Positions 25,241-34,266 of a stretch of DNA of 64,000 nucleotides are shown one piece after another. The position numbers and the translations under genes were made by a program. The notes beneath the pieces were generated by a model. It did no database searches. It had not been told where the DNA came from and saw nothing but the letters and a program-made list of their open reading frames with translations. Every line of letters begins with the position of its first letter. Within the stretch, counting starts at the first letter, position 1. This DNA comes from Verrucosispora sp. WMMD573 (GTDB taxonomy: Bacteria; Actinomycetota; Actinomycetes; Mycobacteriales; Micromonosporaceae): positions 3,286,001 through 3,350,000 of the forward strand of contig NZ_CP114901.1 in the NCBI RefSeq assembly GCF_027497175.1, given 5' to 3'.

Positions 25241-26401
25241 GCTGGCGGCTGGCGGGTTAGCCGTTCGGGCGAACGGGCCGGGAGCGGTGAAGACGTGTTC
25301 CGCGAACCGCGTGCCGATCCGCTGATGGGCCTCGGCGCTCGGGTGCAGGCCGTCCGGTAGCGGAAGTTCGGTGGCGTCGGCTGGGCCGTACAACGCGGTG
25401 CCGTCGAGGTAGTGCAGGTTCTTGTCGGCGGCGCGGCGGTCCGCCAACGAGCGCAACTCGCGCCGGATGACCTGGAGCGTCAGCCGTCCCAGCGTGACGT
25501 CCCCGGGTGTGCCGGTCGCGACGAAGCGTACCTGGTCGGTGCCGATCGACTCGGGGTCGATCGCCCCCGGGCCGGGGGTGTCCTCGTGGATCCCGCAGAA
25601 CAGCGGTGAGATCAGCAGCAGCGGGGCCTCCGGGTGGCCGTCGCGGATCGTGTCGAGGAAGCCGTGGACGGCGGGGACGAAGGTGCGTAGCCGCATCCCG
25701 TCGAGGTTCACCACGTTGATGCCGAGCTTGACGCTGATGTAGTCGGCCGGGGCATCGCGGATCACGCGGGCCAGGAACTGGTCGACGAAGGCGCTGCCGC
25801 CCAGGCCGAGGTTGCGCAGCTGGACACCGGCCCGGCGGGCGGCGACGGCCGGCCAGATCTCGCTGGGCGCGAGGGCGTTCGAGCCGTGGCTGATGGAGCT
25901 GCCGTGATGTACCCACAGCGGCGACGCGGCGTCGTCCGGCTCGATCGGGGCATCGGCCCGCAGGTCGACCAGTTCCGTGCTCTCGTTGTGCGGCAGCCAG
26001 ATCTCGATCCGGTGCCGGCCGGCGGGCAGCCCGGAAACGGTGGTCGTGTGTGCCTGCCCGGGATGAAAGGCGCTCTGGCCGCTGGCGAGATCGACCGCGA
26101 TCCGGTCGCCACCGCCCAGCGTGTCGCGGGCGGCGAGCACGCCGTCGACGTACACGTCGATGCGGCCACGCGGCCGGTCGGCGCCCAGGTAGGCGACCCG
26201 GGTCGGGTGGGTCACCAGCTCCAGCGTGCTCGCCGCAGTCTGGAAGACGATGCGTACGCCGGACGGCTGGCTCTCCATCGCGAGCAGCTGGCCGTCCGGG
26301 AACTGCTCCCGTACCCAGGTCGGCAGCCGGTGCGGCCGGATGCCGCGCGGCGTCAGCTCGGTCTCGGCGATGCCACGGAGAAGGTCGGACGGGACGGACA
26401 T
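25238..26401 (-). CDS. SGNH/GDSL-family hydrolase with N-terminal beta-sandwich domain
   Basis: A 387-residue protein. Residues 40-155 look like a beta-rich accessory domain; residues 160-380 form an SGNH hydrolase with block I WVHHGSSISHGSN (nucleophilic Ser), block II LGLGGSAF, block III KLGINVVN and block V DGLHPSAEAH (catalytic Asp and His). No signal peptide is visible, so it is probably cytoplasmic. It likely removes acyl or acetyl groups from a sugar or small ester. Its ATG shares a base with the stop of the upstream TetR gene (TGATG), so the two are one operon. Confidence 0.85.
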   Translation of the reverse strand: MSVPSDLLRGIAETELTPRGIRPHRLPTWVREQFPDGQLLAMESQPSGVRIVFQTAASTLELVTHPTRVAYLGADRPRGRIDVYVDGVLAARDTLGGGDRIAVDLASGQSAFHPGQAHTTTVSGLPAGRHRIEIWLPHNESTELVDLRADAPIEPDDAASPLWVHHGSSISHGSNALAPSEIWPAVAARRAGVQLRNLGLGGSAFVDQFLARVIRDAPADYISVKLGINVVNLDGMRLRTFVPAVHGFLDTIRDGHPEAPLLLISPLFCGIHEDTPGPGAIDPESIGTDQVRFVATGTPGDVTLGRLTLQVIRRELRSLADRRAADKNLHYLDGTALYGPADATELPLPDGLHPSAEAHQRIGTRFAEHVFTAPGPFARTANPPAAS

Positions 26402-26979
26402 CAGTGGTTCCCTTCGGTGGGCCAGGAGCGAAAGGCGGTGTCGAGCGCGCTCAGCGCTCGTTGCCAGGAGGTGTCGGCGGGGGGCTCGCGGTGCCCGAAG
26501 CTGCCGGCCACCTCAAGGGCCAGGAAGCCGTTGATGGTCGCGCCGAGCAGCCGGGTGGCATGCACGAGCTCGGTCTCCGGCAGCTGGTAACCACGGAGCA
26601 TCGCCAGCGTGAGCGCGACCAGCCGGCCGGCGGCGTCCGACCGCACGGTCGCCGCCGCCGCCGGACGTTGCAGGGCGGCCCAACGGCCGGGAGACCGGCG
26701 GGCGTAGTCGCGGTGCGCGTCGGCGAGAGCGGTGAGCGCGTCTCGCTGCGCGCGGCCGCCGATGGCGATCGCGATCCGATCGGCCAGCTCGCCGAGGGCG
26801 AGTTCCTGGACGCTGTCGAGCAGCGCAGACCGGTCACGGACATGCGAGTAGAGGCTCGCGGTCTGAACGCCGAAGTGACGGGCCAGCGCCGACAGGGTGA
26901 TGGCGTCGAACCCTTCCCGGTCTGCCAGCTCCGCCGCTGCGGCGATGACGACCGCCGGAGTGAGGTTCGCTCGTGCCAT
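26401..26979 (-). CDS. TetR-family repressor of its own operon
   Basis: A TetR regulator of about 192 residues: N-terminal HTH with ITLSALARHFGVQTASLYSHV, followed by a C-terminal domain with WHG-like features (LLGATINGFLALEV). ATG 26979 was preferred to GTG 26985. It is co-transcribed with the SGNH hydrolase, and a perfect 13-bp palindrome lies 10 bp before its start codon, implying autorepression relieved by an unknown ligand, perhaps the hydrolase substrate. Confidence 0.9.
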   Translation of the reverse strand: MARANLTPAVVIAAAAELADREGFDAITLSALARHFGVQTASLYSHVRDRSALLDSVQELALGELADRIAIAIGGRAQRDALTALADAHRDYARRSPGRWAALQRPAAAATVRSDAAGRLVALTLAMLRGYQLPETELVHATRLLGATINGFLALEVAGSFGHREPPADTSWQRALSALDTAFRSWPTEGNH

Positions 26980-26988
26980 ACCCACACC

Positions 26989-27001
26989 CTACAGCCTGTA
27001 G
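26989..27001. promoter_or_regulatory. TetR operator
   Basis: CTACAGCCTGTAG is a perfect palindrome with 6-bp arms around a central base, a common TetR half-site geometry, placed just upstream of the TetR start codon. Confidence 0.65.
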
Positions 27002-27149
27002 ACAAAAACCTAATGGGCGTAGTTTATCCGTTCCTGCCGAGGCGCGACCACAACAGGCAGTTGACGCTCAGGCCGAGGAGCACCGGGCGCAGGGTCAACA
27101 ACCATGGCCACCCCGGTCCGGACAACTGGAGATCCGAGCGTGGGTACTC

Positions 27150-27365
27150 CAGGGTGACGGCCGAGGCCAGGTAGTTGCGCACCGTCCCGCGGGACAGGTG
27201 CAGGTCGGCGGCGATCTCGGTTGCCGACGCGCCGGCCGCATGCCGGCTGAGGATCTCGCCCTCCCGAACCGATCGGCCAGCGGGCCCCGGTGCCAGCTCT
27301 GCCGTCCAGGTCGACCGTACGCCGGGCCGTTCGGAGTCGTGCGACCGCCGGGCGGTTGGACACAT
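27150..27365 (-). pseudogene. Remnant of a NarL/LuxR response-regulator gene
   Basis: On the minus strand the segment VREGEILSRHAAGASATEIA, followed by ADLHLSRGTVRNYLASAV, is a clear LuxR-family HTH. Homologues would continue with a short GAxNRxEA helix and stop; here the frame runs into unrelated residues, and no receiver domain precedes it. It is read as the decayed 3' part of a response-regulator gene. Confidence 0.55.
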
Positions 27366-27702
27366 GAATCCGGGGTTTCCTATTCATCACGCAATTTGAC
27401 CGCACGTTGCGATTGGATGCCTCTTGGGTTAGTGCAAACGCGGAGGCCGCTTGTGACCTCTGTCATGTTGACATTCGTCAACTGGATGTCGATCCGCGTC
27501 CTGCGGCAACCGCTGCCTTCCCGGTGACCTCGCCATTCACGCGCGCCGCGCGGAACGGCGCAGAAGCCTGTCGTCCCGGTCAATTCGTCCGCGTCCCGAA
27601 TGGTATTGCCGACGACATTTCCTGGTAACCCCGGGCCGTGGCGTGGTCGCTACGTTCAGCACCGGCCGGCGGGAAGCCGGAAAACGATCTGGGAGAGGGA
27701 GC
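27366..27702. other. Gene-free stretch before the secreted peptidase gene
   Basis: No convincing coding frame was found in these 337 bp. They must contain the promoter of the peptidase gene at 27703, whose ribosome-binding site GAGAGGGA is at the right end. Confidence 0.45.
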
Positions 27703-29274
27703 ATGCGCAGAAAACTGATCCGGCGATTGCTCGCCGGGGTCACTGTGGGGGTGGTGCTGGCACCGCTCGCCACGTCGTCCGCGTCCGCGGCCCCGGCCGG
27801 GGACGTGCAGTGGACGCCGTGTGAGCAGGACGCCAGCGCCCTGTGCGGCACCCTGGAGGTACCTGTCGACTGGGCCGATCCGGACGGGCCGACCATCGAG
27901 TTGGCGCTGGCCAAGCGGCCGGCGACGGACCCGACGGTGCGCCGTGGGTCGCTGATCGTGAATCCGGGCGGCCCCGGCGGCTCCGGCGTCGACTCGGCGC
28001 TGAGGGCCACCTACGGCGACGCACTGCGCCGCCATTTCGACATCGTCGGATTCGACCCGCGCGGGGTGGCCCGCAGCTCACCGGTCATGTGTACGCTGGA
28101 GAAGATCAACGAATTGCCGGTCGAGCCGCTCAAAACCTCCAGCGCATTTGCCCGGATGGTGTCCGCGACTCGCGCTTTGGCGGATGACTGTCGCGCCAAC
28201 AGTGGGCCGGTATTCGACCACGTGGACACGCTCCAGGTGATCCAGGACATCGACGCGATACGCGCCGCGGTCGGCGACACCCAGCTGAATTTTCTCGGAA
28301 TGTCGTACGGCACGCTGATGGCCCAGCAGTACGCGGAAATGTATCCGACCCGAGTACGCGCCGTCGTGGCCGACAGCGTGATGGATCACAGCCAGGACGC
28401 GCGCGGTTTCGCCGTCACCCAGGCGGCCACCGGGCAGGATTCGTTCGACGAGTTCGTGGCGGGCTGCGCCCGGTTGCCGCAGTGCGCCCTGTACGGCCGG
28501 AACATCCGCCAGTTCTGGCAGCGGCTGCTCGACCGCGCCGCCCGAGGTGAGCTGCCGGACCCGGATGATCACACTTACAAGATCACCCAGCGGGATCTGG
28601 TCAACTTCGTGTTGGGTAACCTCAACTATCAGCCGTACTGGCTGGAGATCGCGGCCGAGCTGGAGCGGGTCGACGCGGGACGGCCGTCGGGGATGTCGTC
28701 GGCGGCGCGGGCGGCGGCCGAGGAACCGCCGACCGTGGTGCCCTTCGCGTACCAGGCGGTGCTCTGTCAGGACTGGAACCTGAAGGCAGCCAACGTCACC
28801 CAGTGGCGGTCGATCCTCGCCGACGCACAGCGCGTCGCGCCGGATCTACCGGACCCGCCCCGAGCGTCGGTCGGCGCGATCTGCCTGGGCTGGCCGACCC
28901 CGGCGGACAACCCGCAGCGGCGGATCAACCCGACAAACGAGTCGCAGTTGCTGCTCGTCAACTCGTTGCACGATCCGGCGACCGGTTACAACTGGGCACT
29001 CGGTGCCGCCGACCAGTTCGCCGACCATGCCGAACTGCTGACCTACGAGGGTTGGGGGCACATCGTGTACGGCCGCGTCAGCTGCGCGGACGAGGCCATC
29101 GAGGCGTATCTGATCGACCAGGTGGTGCCGGCGGAAGGCACCCGTTGCGCGGCAGCCCCGCCGCCGGGCACGACGTCGGCCCGTGGCCGGGCGTCGAGCC
29201 AGGATTCCGGCCCCGTCGCGCAGCCGCCGGTGCCACTGCGCAGTGAACCGGCGTTGCCGACCTGGCTGTTCTGA
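27703..29274 (+). CDS. Secreted tripeptidyl-aminopeptidase-like alpha/beta hydrolase
   Basis: A 523-residue S33-type hydrolase of the SlpD/SlpE/Tap group. The N-terminus MRRKLIRRLLAGVTVGVV plus an AlaSerAla cleavage region is a signal peptide. The oxyanion region NPGGPGGSG, nucleophile GMSYGT, Asp in NSLHDPATGY and His in GWGHIVYG are all present, with a C-terminal TAP-like domain. ATG 27703 follows a GAGAGGGA site; a longer upstream frame lacks a signal peptide. It likely trims short peptides from protein N-termini outside the cell. The last 40 residues are Pro/Ser-rich and variable. Confidence 0.9.
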   Translation: MRRKLIRRLLAGVTVGVVLAPLATSSASAAPAGDVQWTPCEQDASALCGTLEVPVDWADPDGPTIELALAKRPATDPTVRRGSLIVNPGGPGGSGVDSALRATYGDALRRHFDIVGFDPRGVARSSPVMCTLEKINELPVEPLKTSSAFARMVSATRALADDCRANSGPVFDHVDTLQVIQDIDAIRAAVGDTQLNFLGMSYGTLMAQQYAEMYPTRVRAVVADSVMDHSQDARGFAVTQAATGQDSFDEFVAGCARLPQCALYGRNIRQFWQRLLDRAARGELPDPDDHTYKITQRDLVNFVLGNLNYQPYWLEIAAELERVDAGRPSGMSSAARAAAEEPPTVVPFAYQAVLCQDWNLKAANVTQWRSILADAQRVAPDLPDPPRASVGAICLGWPTPADNPQRRINPTNESQLLLVNSLHDPATGYNWALGAADQFADHAELLTYEGWGHIVYGRVSCADEAIEAYLIDQVVPAEGTRCAAAPPPGTTSARGRASSQDSGPVAQPPVPLRSEPALPTWLF

Positions 29275-29282
29275 CCGATCGG

Positions 29283-29326
29283 GACGGAGGCGGTCGGTTC
29301 GCCGAGGCGAGCCGACCACCTCCGTC
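29283..29326 (+). terminator. Long hairpin after the peptidase gene
   Basis: 20-nt arms at 29283-29302 and 29307-29326 (outer part GACGGAGG/CCTCCGTC) pair with one mismatch and one G-T wobble around a 4-nt loop, 8 bp past the stop codon. Confidence 0.75.
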
Positions 29327-29537
29327 ACCGCCGCAGCTGGCGGTTCTCCCACCAGAGGGCGAGTTGCTCCGGCTCCGGTATGCGGCGATCCCGCCCACCG
29401 CACAGACGATCAGGGCGGTCCAGATCCAGAACCGGCCGCCCACGCCGCGCGGCCGTCGCCAACGCCCGCTGCTCCACCTGGTACGCGGGAACCTGCGCCG
29501 CCGTGACGCGCAGCACTTCCCGCAGCCGCGTGGTCAT
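29325..29537 (-). pseudogene. Remnant of a sigma-linked membrane-protein (anti-sigma-like) gene
   Basis: From ATG 29537 the frame begins MTTRLREVLRVTAAQVPAY, typical of the N-terminus of proteins encoded after SigE-type sigma genes. It soon loses its frame; the expected membrane helix (FWIWTALIVCAVGGIAAY) appears in another frame at about 29380-29440. At least one frameshift separates the parts. Confidence 0.45.
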
Positions 29538-29740
29538 CGCGCGCTCCTCTCCGGCACCAGGTCGACCAGGTCCGGGGCCACCGCGCGAAGCCGGACCAGC
29601 GCGTCGTGCCCACGTACGCCTCGGGGTCACCGTCGCGGATCCGCCGCCAGTGCCGGTTCGTCCGCGCGAGTGCGCTCTGGAGAAGGTCCTCGGCCAGTTG
29701 ATGGTCGCCGGGGTGGCGCGCGTACCTCGTTCGGCCTACC
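29534..29740 (-). pseudogene. Remnant of a SigE-family ECF sigma factor gene
   Basis: The frame on the minus strand reads TRYARHPGDHQLAEDLLQSA and continues RTNRHWRRIRDGDPEAYV, which is sigma region 2 of SigE-type factors. Most of the protein is deleted after this point, and a short end (DALVRLRAVAPDL) remains in another frame before a TGA. That TGA overlaps the ATG of the following remnant as ATGA, so the original operon junction is still visible. Confidence 0.5.
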
Positions 29741-29788
29741 GAGTGATGAATGGAGCGGCGTGCCGCCCTGACCTGACCGGTAGCGGCA

Positions 29789-30559
29789 CTAGCGCTGCCA
29801 CGTGTCGAGGGCGTCGACCGCCGCCCGCACGAAGTCGTCCACCAGCGCGGGGTCGCCGCTGGTGCCCTCCCAACCCTCGTCGTGCAGCAGGGTCACCGCG
29901 TCGGCCACCCGCACCACGGCGATCTGCGTGGTCGTCGTCTCGCCCTCGACGAGGTCGCCCGGCAGGTTCCGCGCCGGCCGCACCTGGACGACGAGCAGTC
30001 CCCCGTCACCGGCGTCGGGCAACCCCTCGCTGCGGACCTTCACGGTGTCCCCGTTGCCGATGGTGAAGGACGCGCAGTCGGCGAGCGTCGCGCGGAGCCG
30101 CCGAAGGTAGTCCGCCGCGCCGTCGTCCGAGAACGTGAAGATCGTCTGTGCGATCGTGCCGTACGGCACGTTGGAGGGCGGGTCGTCGGGCTGCCGGTAA
30201 CCGGTCATCATCGCGGCGCTTGCGGTGACCGACCGGCCGCCGGTGCCGAACCCGTCCTCGCACAATTCGGGTAGGGCGTCGGCGACGGGCATCGTGCGTG
30301 GGGGAAGCTTCCGCAGCTCCGCCGGCAGTTCGAGGAAGGCCGACTTGGGGATGACCACGGTCACATCGGCCGTGGGGGAGGCTGCGGCCGGCTCCGTCGC
30401 GGCGCTCGACGTCGAAGGTGGCGGGGTGGGGGTCGTCGGCCCGTCGGTCGCGTCGGTGCCTCCGCATCCGGCGGTGACCGCGAGGGCACCGACCAACGGC
30501 AGCACCAGCGCCGCGACCCGGCGTGTCCGTCCGGCCCGCTGCTTCACGTTCAGGCCCAT
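29789..30559 (-). CDS. Lipoprotein of unknown function
   Basis: A 256-residue protein with a lipoprotein signal: basic start, hydrophobic stretch, and lipobox VTAGC near residue 33, followed by a Thr/Pro/Ser-rich linker. The rest (residues 70-256) has the alternating pattern of extracytoplasmic sensor-like lipoproteins, but no family was recognised. ATG 30559 follows AAGGGGGG; the longer frame to 30715 lacks support. It is probably anchored to the outer face of the membrane. The adjacent sigma/anti-sigma remnant suggests a former regulatory locus, which is only a guess. Confidence 0.75.
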   Translation of the reverse strand: MGLNVKQRAGRTRRVAALVLPLVGALAVTAGCGGTDATDGPTTPTPPPSTSSAATEPAAASPTADVTVVIPKSAFLELPAELRKLPPRTMPVADALPELCEDGFGTGGRSVTASAAMMTGYRQPDDPPSNVPYGTIAQTIFTFSDDGAADYLRRLRATLADCASFTIGNGDTVKVRSEGLPDAGDGGLLVVQVRPARNLPGDLVEGETTTTQIAVVRVADAVTLLHDEGWEGTSGDPALVDDFVRAAVDALDTWQR

Positions 30560-30728
30560 CGCGTCGCCCCCCTTGTCGGATTGCGGCTCTCCTGCCCACC
30601 GGCGAACCCGGCGAAACTGTCGGCCGGCGTGTCCGCCGATCGACCCCCGAGTCGAGGCAAGTGCCAGACCGGCGGCAGCCGCCGACCGGGACGGCTGAGG
30701 GGCGATGTCGGGCAAGACCCCGACGGCC

Positions 30729-30770
30729 GGACGCCCGGTGTCGCACCAGGGGGTGCGGCACCGGGCGTCC
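30729..30770 (-). terminator. Hairpin after the azoreductase gene
   Basis: 19-nt arms (30729-30747 and 30752-30770) pair with a single T-G wobble around a 4-nt loop, 23 bp past the azoreductase stop. Confidence 0.75.
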
Positions 30771-30793
30771 CGGTCGGTTCTCGGCGGACCAGC

Positions 30794-31453
30794 TCAGACC
30801 GAGACCGGCAGGTCGCCGAGGGCGCGCCCGGCCTCCCGAGCGGCCTCCAGGGCCTCGGCGTGCATCTGCGCGGCCTGCTCGGTGAATGAGTCGAGCGCCG
30901 GGTTGACGCCGACGAGGGTGAACTCGCGCTCGATCACAGTGAGCTCGGCGCCCCAGCAGTCGGCGATGATGCGGCGCAGGTACGGCGTCGCGTGGTCCCA
31001 ACCCTCCCGGGGCGTGCCACCGCCGTACGCCCCGCCACGCACCGTCGCGAGCACGACCCGCTTGCCCGCCAGGAACGGCTGGGCGAACGCTCGCTGGTCG
31101 GTGCTGACCAGGTCGACGTACGCCTTGAAGTGCTGTGAGACGCCGTAGTTGTAGAGCGGCACGGCGAACAGGATGGCGTCCGCGGCGAGCAGCTCGTCCA
31201 CAAGTGTCGCGGCGAGGTCGACGGCCTCGCGCTGCTCGCTGGTGTGCTCCTCCGGCGCGGTCATCCCGGCGGTGACCGCCGCGGCCCAGACGGTCGCGGG
31301 CAGGGGATCGACGCCGATGTGGCGACGTTCGATCGTGTCACCGGGGCGCGCGGCGAGCCACTCCGCCTCCACGATGTCCGCGATCTCGCGGCTCGCCGAG
31401 CCGTGGGTGCGGATGCTGGCATCCAGCCGGAACAGGGTCACGACAACTCCCAT
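30794..31453 (-). CDS. FMN-dependent NADH-azoreductase / quinone reductase (AzoR-like)
   Basis: A 219-residue flavodoxin-fold reductase: N-terminal TLFRLDASIRTHGSASREI (FMN phosphate loop), the FAVPLYNYGVSQHFKAYVD motif and VRGGAYGGG typical of AzoR. It should reduce quinones or azo compounds with NADH using FMN. ATG 31453 was chosen; a GTG shortly after is possible. Two identical palindromes lie just upstream and suggest control by a redox- or quinone-sensing repressor, but no MarR- or HxlR-type gene is adjacent. Confidence 0.88.
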   Translation of the reverse strand: MGVVVTLFRLDASIRTHGSASREIADIVEAEWLAARPGDTIERRHIGVDPLPATVWAAAVTAGMTAPEEHTSEQREAVDLAATLVDELLAADAILFAVPLYNYGVSQHFKAYVDLVSTDQRAFAQPFLAGKRVVLATVRGGAYGGGTPREGWDHATPYLRRIIADCWGAELTVIEREFTLVGVNPALDSFTEQAAQMHAEALEAAREAGRALGDLPVSV

Positions 31454-31461
31454 ACGTGTTA

Positions 31462-31510
31462 GGTTCAAGCTTGAACCCGACGATAGCCGGCAAGGGTTCA
31501 AGCTTGAACC
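31462..31510. promoter_or_regulatory. Twin palindromic operators before the azoreductase gene
   Basis: GGTTCAAGCTTGAACC occurs twice as a perfect 16-bp palindrome, at 31462-31477 and 31495-31510. The centres are 33 bp apart, about three helical turns, so two dimers would bind the same DNA face and bracket the promoter. Confidence 0.75.
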
Positions 31511-31593
31511 GAATGCGAGATGCCTCACCCTGATGGCGAGGTGCGCCCGGGTGCGCTTGCGACGTTTGCGCGCCGTGCGGTGGCGGTCGCGAC

Positions 31594-33567
31594 CTACGCG
31601 ATGGTGGTGTCGTGAGCGGTCATGGTGTCCTGACGGCCGGGTTCCTCGCGCAGGATGGCGGCGTGCAGCCAGATGTCCGGGATCGCGAACCCGTCCACCA
31701 GTGTCCGCATCTGCGGGCGCAGCTCCTTGAGCAGGCTGTTCACCACGGCGGTGATCGCCTTCGAGCGGGCCGGTGTGAGTCGGCCGTGCTCCAGCAGCCA
31801 CCCCTTGTGGGATTCGATGACGCTGAGGGCGTACAGGTCGCAGACGCGGGAGAGCAGCGCCCGGACCGCCGGGTCCGCGGTGTCCTCGATACCGGCGACG
31901 AACGCCTCCAAAGTGATCCGGTCGATGTGCGCGGCGGCGGCGGTGAGGACGTGGTCCTGGACGTCATTGAAGATGTCGAAGGGGCGGTCCTGCTTGCTGC
32001 TCGCGCCGTTGCGCAGGCGGCGGATGGCCCCTTCGAGCAGGTGCTTCTCACGGTCGTCGAAGATCTTGAGCTGCCAGCCCCGGTCGGTCACGGCGACCTC
32101 CTCGTCGCGGCCGGGCACGGCGCTGATGAGTTGTTGGATCAGCGACCGTGCGGCGGTGCGTTCGAGCACCATCTCCCGGACCTGCTCGGCGACGAAGGAG
32201 GCGCGACCCCAGCCGTCCAGTGAGCCGAACTCGTCCCGGTAGCCGGTGAGCAGCCCCTTGGCGACCAGTTGCAGCAGGACCGTGTTGTCGCCCTCGAAGG
32301 TGGTGAACACGTCGGTGTCGGCCCGCAGGCCCGGCAACCGGTTCTCGGCCAGGTAACCGGCGCCGCCGCACGCCTCGCGACACAGCTGGATGGTGCGGGC
32401 CGCGTGCCAGGTCTGTGCGGCCTTGAGCCCGGCGGCGCGGGATTCCAGCTCCCGCTGCCGGCGCTCGTCGAGCGGGCCGTCGCCGCCCTGCACCTCGTGC
32501 ACCGCGGCGACCAGTTCGGCCTGGGCGAAGTGCAGCGCGTACGTGGTGGCCAGGGCGGGCAGCAGCTTGCGCTGGTGGGCCAGGTAGTCGTTGAGCAGCA
32601 CCTCCCGCTCCGCGTCGCTGGTGCTGAACTGGCGGCGGATGTCGCCGTAGCGGACCGCGATGGTCAACGCCGACTTGGTGGCCGACGACGCGGCGCCACC
32701 CACGCTGACCCGGCCCCGGACCAGGGTGCCGAGCATGGTGAAGAAGCGTCGGGAGTCGTTCTCGATCGGGCTGGAGTAGGTGCCGTCCTCGGCGACCTGG
32801 CCGTACCGGTCCAGCAACATGTCCCGGGGAACCGTCACGTGGTCGAAGCTGAGTCGCCCGTTGTCCACCCCGAGCAGGCCGGCCTTGGGCCCGGCGTCAC
32901 CGATGGTCACGCCGGGCAGCGGGTTGCCCCGCTCGTCGCGGATCGGCACCAGCCACGCGTGTACGCCGTGCCGCCGCCCTTCGGTGACCAGCTGCGCGAA
33001 GACCACCGCCATCCGCCCGTCCCGGGCCGCGTTGCCGATGTAGTCCTTGCGGGCCGCCTCGTGCGGGGTGTGCAGGTCGAAGGTCTGCGTCCGGGGATCG
33101 TAGGTGCAGGTGGTGCGCAGCTGCTGGACGTCGGAGCCGTGCCCGGTCTCGGTCATTGCGAAGCAGCCCAGGATCCGGCCGGAGATGATGTCCCGAAGGT
33201 AGGCGTCGTGGTGACGTCTGGTGCCCAGGGCCGCCACCGCGCCGCCGAACAGACCCCACTGCACGCCGGCCTTGACCATCAGCGAGAGGTCGACCTGCGC
33301 CAGCATCTCGGTGGCGATGATCGAGCCGCCGACGTCGGATCCGCCGCCGTACTGGGTGGGAAAGGCCGACGCGATACCCAACTTGACGGGCAGTTCGCCG
33401 AGCAGTCGGGTGATCCGCTCACGCGCCTGATCGCCGGTTTCGCCGTACACCGGGAGGAAACGCTCGTCGAGGTGCTTGCGGTGCGCGTTGCGGACCTCGG
33501 CCCACGGTCCGTCGAGCACCTGCTGAAGGCGGGCGAGGTCGACGGGGCCGGGTGCTTGACTGGGCAT
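31594..33567 (-). CDS. Acyl-CoA dehydrogenase/oxidase family protein
   Basis: A 657-residue flavoprotein longer than classical acyl-CoA dehydrogenases and close in layout to acyl-CoA oxidases: FAMTETGHGSDVQQLRTTC (FAD/substrate region), RFFTMLGTLVRGRVSVGG, and REACGGAGYLAENRLPGLRA (catalytic-Glu loop region), with a helical C-terminal domain. It would carry out the first step of beta-oxidation of a long acyl-CoA. ATG 33567 follows GCGAGG. It is divergent from a TetR gene, with a palindromic operator between, so repression by that TetR is likely. Confidence 0.9.
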   Translation of the reverse strand: MPSQAPGPVDLARLQQVLDGPWAEVRNAHRKHLDERFLPVYGETGDQARERITRLLGELPVKLGIASAFPTQYGGGSDVGGSIIATEMLAQVDLSLMVKAGVQWGLFGGAVAALGTRRHHDAYLRDIISGRILGCFAMTETGHGSDVQQLRTTCTYDPRTQTFDLHTPHEAARKDYIGNAARDGRMAVVFAQLVTEGRRHGVHAWLVPIRDERGNPLPGVTIGDAGPKAGLLGVDNGRLSFDHVTVPRDMLLDRYGQVAEDGTYSSPIENDSRRFFTMLGTLVRGRVSVGGAASSATKSALTIAVRYGDIRRQFSTSDAEREVLLNDYLAHQRKLLPALATTYALHFAQAELVAAVHEVQGGDGPLDERRQRELESRAAGLKAAQTWHAARTIQLCREACGGAGYLAENRLPGLRADTDVFTTFEGDNTVLLQLVAKGLLTGYRDEFGSLDGWGRASFVAEQVREMVLERTAARSLIQQLISAVPGRDEEVAVTDRGWQLKIFDDREKHLLEGAIRRLRNGASSKQDRPFDIFNDVQDHVLTAAAAHIDRITLEAFVAGIEDTADPAVRALLSRVCDLYALSVIESHKGWLLEHGRLTPARSKAITAVVNSLLKELRPQMRTLVDGFAIPDIWLHAAILREEPGRQDTMTAHDTTIA

Positions 33568-33588
33568 GGCTACCTCGCAGGATGCTGG

Positions 33589-33609
33589 TTGGGTACAGCT
33601 CGTACCCAA
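33589..33609. promoter_or_regulatory. TetR operator between divergent genes
   Basis: TTGGGTAC (33589-33596) and GTACCCAA (33602-33609) are perfect 8-bp arms around a 5-bp spacer. A further GGGTACC half follows at 33614-33620. The location suits control of both flanking genes. Confidence 0.7.
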
Positions 33610-33639
33610 TCCAGGGTACCGAGCCGCTACAGTGATCAG

Positions 33640-34266
33640 GTGAGCAATGCGGCGGTGAAACGGGACACCATCGCCGCCCGCCGTGCCGGCGGCATCCCGC
33701 AGGAGCGGGCCCGGCGGCGGCAGGCGATCGTCGAGGCCGCGGTCCGCGTCATCGAGGAACACGGCACCGACACCGGGCTGGGCACGGTGGCCGACCGAGC
33801 CGGGCTGCCCAGACCGCACGTCTACCGCCATTTCGCCAGCAAAGGCGACCTCGACCAGTCCGTCGCCCGGCACGCCGCCCGCCTGGTGAGCGCCTGGATC
33901 CGTCCGTCGCTGTCGGCCCCGGGCACCCCGCCGGAGGTGGTGCACGGCATCGTCGGCCGGGTGTTGAGCTGGGCGGTGGCCCACCCCAACCTCTACCGGT
34001 TCCGGGCCCGCCTCGGCACCGCGTACGCCGTTCCCGAGATCACCGAGGCCGCCGTTGCCAACCTGCGTGCCGCCGGGTACTCGGCACACCTGCCCGCGTA
34101 CGTGGTGGCCAGCGTCGTCGGCATGGTCGACGCCGGCATCATCTGGTGGTTCGATCACCGGGACGAGGTCGGGCCGGAGCAGCTCAACGACTGGCTCGCC
34201 GCGCAGGTCTGGCGGGTCGTCGCCGAGGCGGCCCAGCGATCACCGTCGGCGTCCGACGACGGGTGA
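33640..34266 (+). CDS. TetR-family regulator, divergent to acyl-CoA dehydrogenase
   Basis: A 208-residue TetR protein: the N-terminal HTH includes GLGTVADRAGLPRPHVYRHF, followed by a helical ligand-binding domain. GTG 33640 is chosen, giving a short basic N-terminal arm (KRDTIAARRAGG) that is common in DNA-binding tails. It probably represses the divergent acyl-CoA dehydrogenase gene and responds to an acyl-CoA, by analogy with fatty-acid-responsive TetR proteins; the ligand is inferred. Confidence 0.9.
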   Translation: MSNAAVKRDTIAARRAGGIPQERARRRQAIVEAAVRVIEEHGTDTGLGTVADRAGLPRPHVYRHFASKGDLDQSVARHAARLVSAWIRPSLSAPGTPPEVVHGIVGRVLSWAVAHPNLYRFRARLGTAYAVPEITEAAVANLRAAGYSAHLPAYVVASVVGMVDAGIIWWFDHRDEVGPEQLNDWLAAQVWRVVAEAAQRSPSASDDG

